Shown: positions 23,208 through 31,960 of the stretch, one piece after another | Layout: every line of letters starts with the position of its first letter | Position numbering within the stretch: the stretch's first letter is position 1 | Assembly (NCBI GenBank): GCA_913030945.1 | Contig: CAJWEP010000007.1 | Location: 1 to 35,103 of the forward strand | Direction of reading: 5' to 3' | DNA length: 35,103 nucleotides | From: an uncultured Verrucomicrobiota bacterium | Lineage (GTDB): Bacteria > Verrucomicrobiota > Verrucomicrobiia > Limisphaerales > UBA1096 | The notes under the pieces: generated by a model | Seen by the model: only the letters and a program-made list of their open reading frames with translations | Database searches by the model: none | Told to the model about the DNA's origin: nothing | Program-made: the position numbers and the translations under genes

Positions 23208-24740
23208 ATGAGCATCCGAGTTCTTTTTTCCGTGGCGCTTGGCTTGGCGGCGCTTGGCCAGGCGGCCGCTGACGACAAGCTGGCCATCGAGCGCGTGCCC
23301 GGTGCCAAGCCACGCAACGTTGTTTTCATCCTGACCGATGATCATCGCTACGACGCGATGGGCTTCATGGGGCATCCGTTCTTGAAGACGCCGCACCTCG
23401 ACTCGATGGCCCGAAACGGTGTGCACCTGAAGAATGCGTTTGTCACTACGTCGCTCTGTTCGCCAAGTCGGGCGTCGATCCTGACCGGTCTGTACACGCA
23501 CAAGCACCGGGTGATCGACAACCAGCGGCTTGTGCCGGAGGGGACGGTGTTCTTTCCACAACATCTGCAGAAAGCCGGCTACGAGACGGCGTACATCGGC
23601 AAGTGGCACATGGGCGGCAGCACCGACCAGCCCAGGCCGGGATTCGACCATTGGGTGAGCTTTCGCGGGCAGGGCACATATCTGCCGTCGCGCAACGGCC
23701 TCAACGTCAATGGCAAAAAAGTGCCGCAAAAGGGATATCTCACCGATGAGTTGACTGACTACGCGGTGGACTGGCTGCGCAGCCGCAAGCGGGACAAGCC
23801 GTTTTTCCTGTACCTCTCGCACAAGGCGGTGCACGCGCAGTTCACGCCGGCCGAGCGACATCGTGGCGCGTATGCCAACGCGAAAGTCACGTCGCCCAGG
23901 TCGCAGTCGAACACGCCCGCAAACTACGACGGCAAGCCGCGCTGGCTGAAGGACCAGCGCAACAGTTGGCACGGGGTTGATTTCGCGTATCACAGCGGCA
24001 TCGACGTCGAGAAATTTTACAAGGATTACTGCGAGGCGTTTCTCGCGGTGGACGATAGCATCGGCCGGGTACTCAAGACGCTCAAGGAGGTGGGTGTGCA
24101 CGACGACACGCTGGTGATTTACATGGGCGACAACGGCTTTATGTTCGGCGAGCACGGCTTGATCGACAAGCGGGTTGCCTACGAGACCTCCATCCGCGTG
24201 CCGATGGTGATGCAGTGCCCGGCACTGTTCGAGGGCGGGCAAGTCGTCGAGCAGGTCGTCGCCAACATCGACATCGCCCCGACCGTGTTTGAGGCCGCCG
24301 GCATCAAGAAACCCGACTACATGGACGGCCAAAGCTTCATTCCGCTTGGTCAAGGGAAGGGCATTCCGTGGCGCGATTATTTTCTCTATGTATATTACTG
24401 GGAGAAAAACTACCCGCAATCGCCCACGGTGTTCGCGTTGCGCGGTGACCGCTACAAGTACATCACTTACTATGGCCTATGGGACACCGACGAATTGTAT
24501 GACATCCGCAACGACCCTGGTGAAACCCAAAACCTCATCGCCGACGCCAAGCTCAAGCCGGTCGTCCGCGAGATGGAAGACAAGTTGTACGGTATGCTCG
24601 CCGAGAGCGGCGGGATGTTCATCCCGCTCAACCAGCCGAGGGGCGGCTCACAAAACAAGCGCCTCAAGTCGCGCTCCAAGCCGGGCGCCTTCCCAAGCCA
24701 TCTCGTGGTGGACGAACCGATCAACCGCCGCGCACGTTAA
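23208..24740 (+). CDS. Exported type I sulfatase
   Basis: The protein has 510 residues from ATG 23208; the signal peptide ends ALGQAAADD (15-23). The sulfatase fold is clear: FILTDDHRYD near 40-49 with the paired Asp calcium ligands, the formylglycine motif CSPSRASILTG starting at Cys84, IGKWHMGG, and MGDNGFMFGEHGL with the metal-binding Asp-Asn. Cys at position 84 means that maturation by the formylglycine-generating enzyme or an anaerobic sulfatase-maturing enzyme is needed; neither is in the window. The substrate class is unknown, probably a sulfated polysaccharide. The frame extends upstream to 23049 across the previous gene and was rejected. The NagB-like gene starts three bases after the stop. 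The near-copy TTGGCCAG at 23254 makes the LGQ of the signal peptide. Confidence 0.93.
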   Translation: MSIRVLFSVALGLAALGQAAADDKLAIERVPGAKPRNVVFILTDDHRYDAMGFMGHPFLKTPHLDSMARNGVHLKNAFVTTSLCSPSRASILTGLYTHKHRVIDNQRLVPEGTVFFPQHLQKAGYETAYIGKWHMGGSTDQPRPGFDHWVSFRGQGTYLPSRNGLNVNGKKVPQKGYLTDELTDYAVDWLRSRKRDKPFFLYLSHKAVHAQFTPAERHRGAYANAKVTSPRSQSNTPANYDGKPRWLKDQRNSWHGVDFAYHSGIDVEKFYKDYCEAFLAVDDSIGRVLKTLKEVGVHDDTLVIYMGDNGFMFGEHGLIDKRVAYETSIRVPMVMQCPALFEGGQVVEQVVANIDIAPTVFEAAGIKKPDYMDGQSFIPLGQGKGIPWRDYFLYVYYWEKNYPQSPTVFALRGDRYKYITYYGLWDTDELYDIRNDPGETQNLIADAKLKPVVREMEDKLYGMLAESGGMFIPLNQPRGGSQNKRLKSRSKPGAFPSHLVVDEPINRRAR

Positions 24741-24743
24741 GCT

Positions 24744-25676
24744 ATGCCTCGAAAACTCAGTTCCATCGCTCCCGACTGGTGGGATTACACCACGCTTGAG
24801 GACAACCTCATCCGCGACGCAGCGGCGCTCACGCCAGTCGACCTCCTGCAATTGTCGCGCCCCGGTTTCCGCGTCGAGATGTACGACACGCTAGAAGATT
24901 TCTACTTGGCCGAGGCGCTCGAGTACATCCATGCTTGGAGGCAAGCCACCGCCGACAACCCGGTCGGAGTCTGCGGCCCGATCGGCCCGACCGAGCAACT
25001 GCCACTCGTCGCCCGCTTGGTCAACGAGCTTGGCCAAGCGCTGAAGCACGCACATTTCTGGGGCATGGACGAATGGATCGGCGACGATGGCCGCGAAGTG
25101 CCAACCGACCACCCGCTATCATTCGAGCGCGCCGACCGAGAACTGTGCTTTGAGCGTATCGCGTCCGATTTGGTGATGCCGGAGGAAAACCTGCACTTCC
25201 CCACTGCCGATACCGGGGCGTTCCGCGCAACTTGGGACGGAGTGCGCTGCGCCGTGATGCAGGGCGGCCAGGGCGACATCAAGCACTGGGCTTTTAACGA
25301 TCCGCTGCGCCGTGAGGGCGCTCACTCCGACGTACCTCCGACGCCGGAGGAATACCGCAAGCTTGCCACGCGCGTTGTCGAGTTGCACCCGATCACGCTG
25401 GCGCAAAACGCCCGCACCTCCGGCGGCGGCAACATTACCATGGTGCCACCGCAAGCGGTCACCGTTGGCCCGGTGGAAACGTGGCAGGCAGAGAAGGTCA
25501 GTATCTGGCACGCCGGCACGCATGATAATCCGTTTGGGCAGCGGCTCACCGCGCTGATGATTTCCAAGGGCATCGCCGACTCCGCAGTGCCGATGTCGCT
25601 GCTCGCCGACCACCCGAACGTCCAGTTCAACTACTACCGGGGCGGCCTCGGCACCTGCGACGTCGAGATGCACTAA
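24744..25676 (+). CDS. NagB-like (glucosamine-6-phosphate deaminase/6-phosphogluconolactonase fold) protein
   Basis: The 310-residue protein follows the order of NagB motifs: [20 protein letters not shown] at 74-93 in place of the phosphate loop, FWGMDEWIG at 105-113 holding the proton-transfer Asp109, [16 protein letters not shown] at 172-187, and [16 protein letters not shown] later. In classical NagB the third motif is GIGxDGHxAFNE, with catalytic Asp and His two apart; here it is [12 protein letters not shown], so the Asp is displaced by one position and Glu is replaced by Asp. It may act on a different amino-sugar or be inactive as a deaminase. The three-base gap to the sulfatase suggests co-translation. 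Core at 25030 (Leu-Gly-Gln). Confidence 0.72.
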   Translation: MPRKLSSIAPDWWDYTTLEDNLIRDAAALTPVDLLQLSRPGFRVEMYDTLEDFYLAEALEYIHAWRQATADNPVGVCGPIGPTEQLPLVARLVNELGQALKHAHFWGMDEWIGDDGREVPTDHPLSFERADRELCFERIASDLVMPEENLHFPTADTGAFRATWDGVRCAVMQGGQGDIKHWAFNDPLRREGAHSDVPPTPEEYRKLATRVVELHPITLAQNARTSGGGNITMVPPQAVTVGPVETWQAEKVSIWHAGTHDNPFGQRLTALMISKGIADSAVPMSLLADHPNVQFNYYRGGLGTCDVEMH

Positions 25677-25684
25677 AGCGCCTC

Positions 25685-25692
25685 CTGGCCAA
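25685..25692. repeat. Near-copy CTGGCCAA in the convergent gap
   Basis: It lies between the NagB-like stop and the aminotransferase stop, in the context CCTGGCCAAGCGG. It marks the point where the long + block meets the long - block. Confidence 0.6.
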
Positions 25693-25704
25693 GCGGCTTG
25701 GTTG

Positions 25705-26826
25705 TTACCCCAGACATTGGCCAAGGGCGTCGAGGAAGCGTTCGACGTTGGCTGTGGTGGCGTTGTGGCCCATGAGGCCGACGCGCCAGATTTTGCCCTT
25801 CATCGGGCCAAGGCCGGGGCCGACCTCGATGCCGAAGTCGCTGAGCAGGCGACCTCGAACGCCTGCTTCGTGCGCTCCATCCGGTACGCCGATGGCGTTA
25901 AGTTGCCAAAGCTGATGCCCCTCCTGTGACGTGATCGAAAGGCCCAGCTTGGCCAAGCCGGCCTTTAGCGACTCGTGTGCCTGACGATGCCGGTTCCAGC
26001 GTGTCTCGAGCCCTTCCTCCAGGACCAGGCGCAACGCCTCGTGCAGCGCGTAGTTCATCGAGATCGGAGCAGTGTGATGGTACACGCGCTCCGAGCCCCA
26101 GTAGCTAGCCAGGAAATTCACGTCGAGATACCAGCTCTGCACCTTGGTTTTGCGGTTGGTGAGGACGTTCATCGCGCGGGGGCTGAACGAAACCGGTGCC
26201 AGACCCGGAGGGCAGCTCAGGCATTTCTGTGAACCACTGTAAACGGCATCGACCTGCCAGTCATCGATGGCCACCGGGCAGCCACCGAGTGATGTCACGG
26301 TATCAAGCACGAACAGCGCACCGGCGTCATGAGCCAGGCGCGATATTTCCTCGACCGGTGTAAGGGAGCCGGTGGAAGTCTCGGCATGAACAATTGCCAC
26401 AAGCTTGGGTTTACAACCCTCGAGTGCGGCGGCGATGGCCGATGGCTCGATGATCGTGCCCCACTCGGCCTCGACCTTGGTGACCGTGGCGCCGCAGCGC
26501 TCGGCGACATCGCACATGCGCGTGCCGAACACGCCGTTGACGCCGATGAGCACCTCGTCGCCCGGCTCGAGTAAATTAACAAAACAGGCCTCCATCCCCG
26601 CGCTGCCAGTGGCACTGACCGGGAACGTCATTTCATTTTCGGTTTGGAAAACGTGTCGCAGCATCGACTTGATCTCCTCCATCATGTCGATGAATGTCGG
26701 ATCAAGGTGGCCTACGAGAGTTTGCTGCATTGCTTGGAGCACGGAGGGGGCGGCGTTGCTGGGGCCGGGTCCGAGCAGCAGTCGATCAGGAGGTGAGTAG
26801 GCGGCGGGAATGCTGGAGTTGCTCAT
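25705..26826 (-). CDS. Class V aminotransferase (alanine-glyoxylate/serine-pyruvate type)
   Basis: This 373-residue PLP enzyme begins with the family pattern [18 protein letters not shown], then has [33 protein letters not shown] and the PLP-lysine motif [13 protein letters not shown], all typical of alanine-glyoxylate or serine-pyruvate aminotransferases. The likely role is glyoxylate or serine interconversion in the cytoplasm; the amino donor cannot be fixed. It is the last gene of the long minus-strand block. Cores at 25717 (Leu-Gly-Gln, in the last residues) and 25949 (Leu-Ala-Lys). Confidence 0.9.
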   Translation of the reverse strand: MSNSSIPAAYSPPDRLLLGPGPSNAAPSVLQAMQQTLVGHLDPTFIDMMEEIKSMLRHVFQTENEMTFPVSATGSAGMEACFVNLLEPGDEVLIGVNGVFGTRMCDVAERCGATVTKVEAEWGTIIEPSAIAAALEGCKPKLVAIVHAETSTGSLTPVEEISRLAHDAGALFVLDTVTSLGGCPVAIDDWQVDAVYSGSQKCLSCPPGLAPVSFSPRAMNVLTNRKTKVQSWYLDVNFLASYWGSERVYHHTAPISMNYALHEALRLVLEEGLETRWNRHRQAHESLKAGLAKLGLSITSQEGHQLWQLNAIGVPDGAHEAGVRGRLLSDFGIEVGPGLGPMKGKIWRVGLMGHNATTANVERFLDALGQCLG

Positions 26827-26872
26827 CGTTGGACAGGCAATCTAGCGGCCGAAGGATGGGTTCGTCTAGGCC

Positions 26873-28369
26873 TCATGCAATGAGGTCTTGGATGACGTGG
26901 CCGTGGACGTCGGTCAGGCGAAAGTCGAGACCCTGGTACCGATAGGTCAACCGTTTGTGGTCGATGCCCAACAGGTGAAGGATCGTGGCGTTCAGGTCGT
27001 GGATATGCATGGTGCCGGGCGTCCACTTGCCCTTGGTCGGCCTGATCATGTTGCCGTCGGCGTCGGTAATGTTGTAGGAGTAGTCGTCCGTCTGGCCATA
27101 GGTGATGCCGGGCTTGATGCCGCCGCCGGCCATCCATGTGGTGAAGCAGCGTGGATGATGGTCTCGCCCGTAGTTCGTCTTTGTCAGCTTGCCCTGGCAG
27201 TAGGCGGTGCGGCCGAATTCGCCGCCCCAGACTACCAAGGTCTCGTCGAGCATGCCGCGTTGCCTTAGGTCGGCGATGAGCGCCGCGCAGCCCTGGTCGA
27301 TGTCCTTGCACTGGGACTCGTGCTCGCGTGGAAGACTGCCGTGGGCGTCCCAGCCACGGTGGAAAATCTGGATGTTGCGCACACCGCGTTCGGCCAGGCG
27401 CCGGGCGTTCAGGCAACAGGCGGCAAAAGAACCCGGATTTTTGGCTTCCTCACCGTAGAGCTTAAATGTCGAGTCACTTTCGCCCGAGAGATCCATCAAC
27501 TCCGGCACTGAGGTTTGCATGCGGTAAGCCATCTCGTGCTGCTTGATGCGGGCAAGAATCTCCGGATCGGCAAACTCTTTGAAATGTTCCTGATTGATGG
27601 CCGTCAACGCATCAAGTTGTGCGCGGCGATCTTTGCCAGTCACTCCGGCCGGGTTCTTTAAATACAGAACAGGGTCGCCCTGGCTGCGCAGGAGCACACC
27701 CTGGTGCTCTGATGGCATGAAGCCGGTTCCCCAAAGCCGGTTGAACAGACTTTGCTCGGCGAATTTGGAGCGCGCATGCATGACAACATAGCTCGGCAGG
27801 TTTTCATTTACTTTACCCAAACCGTAGCTGAGCCAGGCGCCGAGGCTGGGACGACCAGGAACCTGGCTGCCGGTCTGGATGTATGTGATGGCCGGGTCGT
27901 GGTTGATGGCCTCGGTGAAGGTGCTATAGATAACAGCCAATTCCTTCGCCACCTTGGCCGTGTGGGACAGCAGTTCACTGACCCAGACGCCGCGGTCGTT
28001 GTTTTCGTGCTTGGTGAAAGTATATTTACTTGGACAAACTGGCAGCGTCTTTTGACCCGAGGTCATGCCGGTAATGCGTTGCCCGTCACGGACGTGTTCA
28101 GGCAAATTCTGACCAAACATCTCGCGCATTTTCGGTTTGTAATCCCAGAGATCGTGATGGCTTGGGCCACCGCTCATGAAAAGATAGATCACCCGCTTGG
28201 CCTTGGGTGCGAAGTGAGTGCCTTGCGCTTGGCCTGCGGTGTTGGCGAGCAGGTTCGGGCCAAGCGCGTTGGCCAAGGCGGCAGTACCAAGGCCAAGCGC
28301 AGCGCGGCCAAACAACTGCCGGCGCGTCATCATGAGTTCGGATTCGCGAAGTGGATTCATGTTGTCCAT
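26873..28369 (-). CDS. Tat-exported DUF1501 protein
   Basis: The protein has 498 residues from the ATG at 28369 (28360 is a possible alternative). The Tat signal includes MMTRRQLFGRAALGLGTAAL. DUF1501 landmarks are YLFMSGGPSHHDLWDYKP, RPSLGAWLSYGLG, RNIQIFHRGWDAHG, VVWGGEFGRTAYCQ, GRDHHPRCFTTWMAGGGIKPG and a final DLNATILHLLGIDH. The family has an alkaline-phosphatase/sulfatase-like fold and is nearly always paired with a PSCyt1-DUF1549-DUF1553 protein, which is directly upstream here (17-base gap). No reaction is established. Core at 28269 is read as Leu-Ala-Asn. Confidence 0.88.
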   Translation of the reverse strand: MDNMNPLRESELMMTRRQLFGRAALGLGTAALANALGPNLLANTAGQAQGTHFAPKAKRVIYLFMSGGPSHHDLWDYKPKMREMFGQNLPEHVRDGQRITGMTSGQKTLPVCPSKYTFTKHENNDRGVWVSELLSHTAKVAKELAVIYSTFTEAINHDPAITYIQTGSQVPGRPSLGAWLSYGLGKVNENLPSYVVMHARSKFAEQSLFNRLWGTGFMPSEHQGVLLRSQGDPVLYLKNPAGVTGKDRRAQLDALTAINQEHFKEFADPEILARIKQHEMAYRMQTSVPELMDLSGESDSTFKLYGEEAKNPGSFAACCLNARRLAERGVRNIQIFHRGWDAHGSLPREHESQCKDIDQGCAALIADLRQRGMLDETLVVWGGEFGRTAYCQGKLTKTNYGRDHHPRCFTTWMAGGGIKPGITYGQTDDYSYNITDADGNMIRPTKGKWTPGTMHIHDLNATILHLLGIDHKRLTYRYQGLDFRLTDVHGHVIQDLIA

Positions 28370-28386
28370 GGGGTTAAATTTTCGTG

Positions 28387-30819
28387 TCAAAACAGCATCA
28401 AAGCCAAGTCGCTGGCCAGGGCTGTGGCTGCCATCTGGGTCCATGCGGCATGGTCTGTTATGTTAAGTGATTGATCCCTTGGCACTTCGCCTGTGCCAAG
28501 CAGCGACAGCGCTTCTTTCTCGGAGTCGGAATAACGCTCGCGCATCGTCTTAAGCAATTTGGCGCAGGCGTTGCGTTCCGTTTTGCTTGGTTCCCGGCAT
28601 GTCAAGAGCGTGAAGAGCAGGTTGAGTCGCTCATTGTCAGTGGTGCGTTCCTTGAGCAGGCGTTCGGCGAGCATGCGTGCCATCTCGACGCGTTGGACTT
28701 CATTCAGCAGGCCAAGCGACTGGAGCGGTGTGTTGGTGCGCGAACGCCTCACACAGCTCGACTCGCGGCTCGGTGCGTCGAAGAGCGTCATCATCGGATG
28801 CGGGCTGGTGCGCTTCCAGTAGACGTAAAGGCTGCGGCGAAAAACCATCCGCCCCTTATCCTGCTTGTATTGTTTCGTGTTACTGGCCGGATGGGCAAGT
28901 TCTTTCCACAAATTGGGGGGTTGATACGGTTTCACGCCTTCACCGCCCATATGCGGATCAAGCAGGTTGCTGGCCCAAAGAGCAATGTCGCGCAGCACCT
29001 CTGCGTCGAGTCGATAGCGAGGTCCGCGGCTCCAAAGCATGTTCTCAGGATCGTCCGTGCCGTCGCGCAGGGCGGAGCTTTGGCGGAAGGTCTTGCTGGT
29101 GACCATGAGTCGTAACATATGCTTGAGGTCCCAGTTGCGACTCTGCATTTCGACGGCGAGCCAATCGAGCAGCATGGGATGGGTGGGTTGTTGGCCCTGC
29201 AGGCCGAAATCCTCCGGCGTGCGAACCAGGCCCGCGCCGAAGACGCGTTGCCAGATGCGGTTAACCAGAACGCGCGCGACAACCGGGTGCTTGCTGTCGG
29301 TAAGCCACTTGGCCAAGCTGAGCCGGTTGCGCGGCGCGCCTTTCGGTATCGAACCCATTGCACTGAGAACATCGGGCTGCAACGTTTTGCCGGTGGGCAG
29401 GTTGTATTCACCGCGCTCGAGAAGTTTGGTTTCACGTGGCTTGCCCAATTCCTTGGCGACAAGTGTGGTGGTGAAATTGGCTTCAGCATCAGCAATCTTC
29501 TTGGCAATATCGGTCGCTTCCTTTTGCAATTTTTCAAGGCGCTGGTCCGGCTTGGCCAAGGCTAGAAAACGCTCTTCCCTGCCACCCATTTCCCATTTTT
29601 TGTACAGTTCCGACTTAAGTTTTTCTGCTTGGTTAACCAAATCAATTCGCTTCGCCTTTAAGGCTCCCCACCTTTCCCATGCGCTCTGGTCGGCAGGTAC
29701 CTTTATCACCGGCGCATAGTCGTACTTGTTGCCATCAAGGGGCTTCTCGGCTGTGTTGTTGAAGAACGCAAGCAGTCGGTAGTACTCGGTCTGGCTGATT
29801 GGATCGTATTTATGCGAGTGACAACGCGCACAGATCATGGTCATGCCGAGGAACACTGTGCCAAGTGTCTCGGTGCGGTCGAAGTTGTTCTTTGCCTGAA
29901 ACTCCGCCGGGATCACGCCGCCTTCCGCGGTGGTGGGGTTCATCCTTACGTAACCGGTGGCAACAAGTTGCTCCATCGTCGGGTTGGGCAAAAGGTCGCC
30001 GGCCAACTGCCATTCAATGAACTTATCGAGCGGCAGGTTGTTGTTCAGCGCCCGGACCACCCAGTCGCGGTAGGGATAGATACCCCGGCGATTGTCAAGG
30101 TGCAGTCCGTGAGTGTCTCCATAGCGAACAGCGTCGAGCCAGTAACGCGCCTGGTGCTCGCCGTAGCGCGGATCGGCAAGTAACTGCTCAACCAACCGCT
30201 CGTAGGCGTTGGCGCGTTTGTCCGTCATGTAAGATTCCAACAGTTCCGGCTGGGGAGGAAGACCGGTCAACATAAGTGCCAGCCGTCGCGCCAGGGTTGG
30301 CTTGTCCGCCTCGGATGCAAAGGCGATACCCTTTTCCGCAAGGCTGGCCTGCACAAATGCATCGATTGGGTGGCCCGGACTGGGCGGTGTCACCTTGACT
30401 GGCGGCACGAATGCCCAATGCTTGGAATAACCGCCACCCTGTAGTACCCAGCGCTCGATTAGCTTCCGCTCCTCCGCCGTGAGTTGTTTCTGGGCATCCT
30501 CGGGCGGCATGGGATCGTCTGCGTCGTTAATGCGAGTGATGATTTCGCTCTTGGCCAGGTTGGTGGGATCGATAGCCTTGTAACCGCCCAAATCACTAGT
30601 GGCACCCTCAAACGAGTCGAGGCGCAGTGGGTCTTTTTTATTTGAGTCCGGGCCGTGGCAAACAAAACATTTGTTGGAAAGGAGAGGGAGGATTTCCCGG
30701 GCGAAATCAACGGTCTTCTCCGCCGCGGAAATGGCCGAGTGCGCAAGCGCGAGTGCGAACGCCGAGGGAATCAAGGTTTGAGTGCGGTTCACGCGGTATA
30801 AATAGCCTCGAATGCCCAT
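28387..30819 (-). CDS. Exported PSCyt1-DUF1549-DUF1553 protein
   Basis: The 810-residue protein has an N-terminal signal (cleavage near SAISAAEK), a cytochrome-like PSCyt1 domain with CFVCH at 51-55 and DDPMPPEDA near 101, DUF1549 at about 150-350 (RRLALMLTGLPP, YWLDAVRYGDTHG, and a second CARCH near 335 in the ICARCHSHKYDPI block), a coiled-coil-like region at about 390-460, and DUF1553 at about 490-760 (RVLVNRIWQRVFGAGLVRTPEDFG, RSRTNTPLQSLGLLNE). The family is expanded in Planctomycetes and Verrucomicrobia and forms a conserved pair with DUF1501. Its last residues (AAWTQMAATALASDLALMLF) differ from the usual NxDE end. Cores at 29309 and 29552 (both Leu-Ala-Lys). Confidence 0.9.
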   Translation of the reverse strand: MGIRGYLYRVNRTQTLIPSAFALALAHSAISAAEKTVDFAREILPLLSNKCFVCHGPDSNKKDPLRLDSFEGATSDLGGYKAIDPTNLAKSEIITRINDADDPMPPEDAQKQLTAEERKLIERWVLQGGGYSKHWAFVPPVKVTPPSPGHPIDAFVQASLAEKGIAFASEADKPTLARRLALMLTGLPPQPELLESYMTDKRANAYERLVEQLLADPRYGEHQARYWLDAVRYGDTHGLHLDNRRGIYPYRDWVVRALNNNLPLDKFIEWQLAGDLLPNPTMEQLVATGYVRMNPTTAEGGVIPAEFQAKNNFDRTETLGTVFLGMTMICARCHSHKYDPISQTEYYRLLAFFNNTAEKPLDGNKYDYAPVIKVPADQSAWERWGALKAKRIDLVNQAEKLKSELYKKWEMGGREERFLALAKPDQRLEKLQKEATDIAKKIADAEANFTTTLVAKELGKPRETKLLERGEYNLPTGKTLQPDVLSAMGSIPKGAPRNRLSLAKWLTDSKHPVVARVLVNRIWQRVFGAGLVRTPEDFGLQGQQPTHPMLLDWLAVEMQSRNWDLKHMLRLMVTSKTFRQSSALRDGTDDPENMLWSRGPRYRLDAEVLRDIALWASNLLDPHMGGEGVKPYQPPNLWKELAHPASNTKQYKQDKGRMVFRRSLYVYWKRTSPHPMMTLFDAPSRESSCVRRSRTNTPLQSLGLLNEVQRVEMARMLAERLLKERTTDNERLNLLFTLLTCREPSKTERNACAKLLKTMRERYSDSEKEALSLLGTGEVPRDQSLNITDHAAWTQMAATALASDLALMLF

Positions 30820-30846
30820 TTTTACAAGAGCGGCCGTCGTCTAAAA

Positions 30847-31896
30847 TTACTTCAAACCGGCTATTTCGGCCTTGGCCAAATAGATGGAGGTCTTTCCCGA
30901 GTGACTGCTGTAGTAACTGATCCAGAGGAGCCCGTTATGCCAAACCAAGCCCGCGTAGCTGGAATCGCCGCCGCTCGGTAGCTTGGCTGACGGGGTGTAC
31001 TTGGCGGTCTGGAAGTTGACCCAGCCCAGCTCGGTCCACTGCGAACCCCAGTCGCGATGGTTTTCATCCGCATAGCGCCGGACACAGGCAAGGACGCGAC
31101 CGTCCGGCAACTGAATCATGGACGGGCCGCCCAGCGTGATGTTGAGCCGGCGCCACTCCCAGTCGGTGTAGGGCGGTTCCGCTTGGCCAAGCAGGGCGTA
31201 GCCGCCGGTTTTCGATTGCGCATTGTCACGGCGCAGAAGCATATGAGCGCGGCCCTCGGCATCGAAGAGCATCGCGTGTTCGTTGCTGCGATCGCCCGGC
31301 GGCCGGAGGTGATCAACATGAAGCGTGTACTGATTGCCGTCGGTCGTGCGGTAAAATCGCGTCGCGTCGCGGTTACCCCACCGGTAGCCAAGCGCATAGC
31401 CGGTATTGCCGAGCCACGTGGTTTGCCAGAGCCAGTAGCCCTTGTCGGCAATCTGCGTGGCGGCCGACCAGTCGGTTCCGTTTTTGGAACGATACGTCAC
31501 GGAGGTGTTGTTGCGAATGTCGGCGCGGTCGTTGTCCACGCGATACTCACAGGAATTGAGCAGCAACTCGCCGCCTGGCGTGACGGACAACTTGGCGTCC
31601 CGCAAATCAACTCCCTGATTCTGCAGCAGCGCCACTGATTTCCATGCCTTGCCATCGCTGGAGGCGATCACGCGAATCTTCCCGTAATCGCCACCACCCG
31701 CATGGCCGCGACCCTCCCGAAAGGCGCAATACCACCTTCCCTTGAACCGTTGAAGGTCGGTAAACGCGTTGTGCGGGGCTGCATCCCAGATTTTCTGGGC
31801 CTCTACAATCTTGATGCCGTGATTTTCGTCAGCGACAAGGTGTCCGGCGAGAAGGAGCATCAGAACGACCGTGCAGTGTCGAAGGTTGTTTTTCAT
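30847..31896 (-). CDS. Secreted sialidase-fold protein (exo-alpha-sialidase-like)
   Basis: The 349-residue protein has a signal peptide (about 1-22, LVA before DENH). Sialidase features are the WYCAFREGRGHAGG block (arginine region), Asp-box-like turns ASSDGKAWKSV, YRSKNGTDWSAATQ and RTTDGNQYTLHV, and a late LVWHNGLLWISYYSSHSG. The fold is well supported; true sialic-acid cleavage is not, since many PVC members of this fold are uncharacterised BNR-repeat proteins. It is upstream of and close to the PSCyt1 gene (27 bases) and probably shares its transcript. Cores at 30872 (Leu-Ala-Lys, in the last residues) and 31183 (Leu-Gly-Gln). Confidence 0.75.
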   Translation of the reverse strand: MKNNLRHCTVVLMLLLAGHLVADENHGIKIVEAQKIWDAAPHNAFTDLQRFKGRWYCAFREGRGHAGGGDYGKIRVIASSDGKAWKSVALLQNQGVDLRDAKLSVTPGGELLLNSCEYRVDNDRADIRNNTSVTYRSKNGTDWSAATQIADKGYWLWQTTWLGNTGYALGYRWGNRDATRFYRTTDGNQYTLHVDHLRPPGDRSNEHAMLFDAEGRAHMLLRRDNAQSKTGGYALLGQAEPPYTDWEWRRLNITLGGPSMIQLPDGRVLACVRRYADENHRDWGSQWTELGWVNFQTAKYTPSAKLPSGGDSSYAGLVWHNGLLWISYYSSHSGKTSIYLAKAEIAGLK

Positions 31897-31960
31897 GAAA
31901 GTGATGTTCGTGGGCGGGGACTGTTGCAGCGATGATTCATCCGGGCAAGGTCACTTGCCG

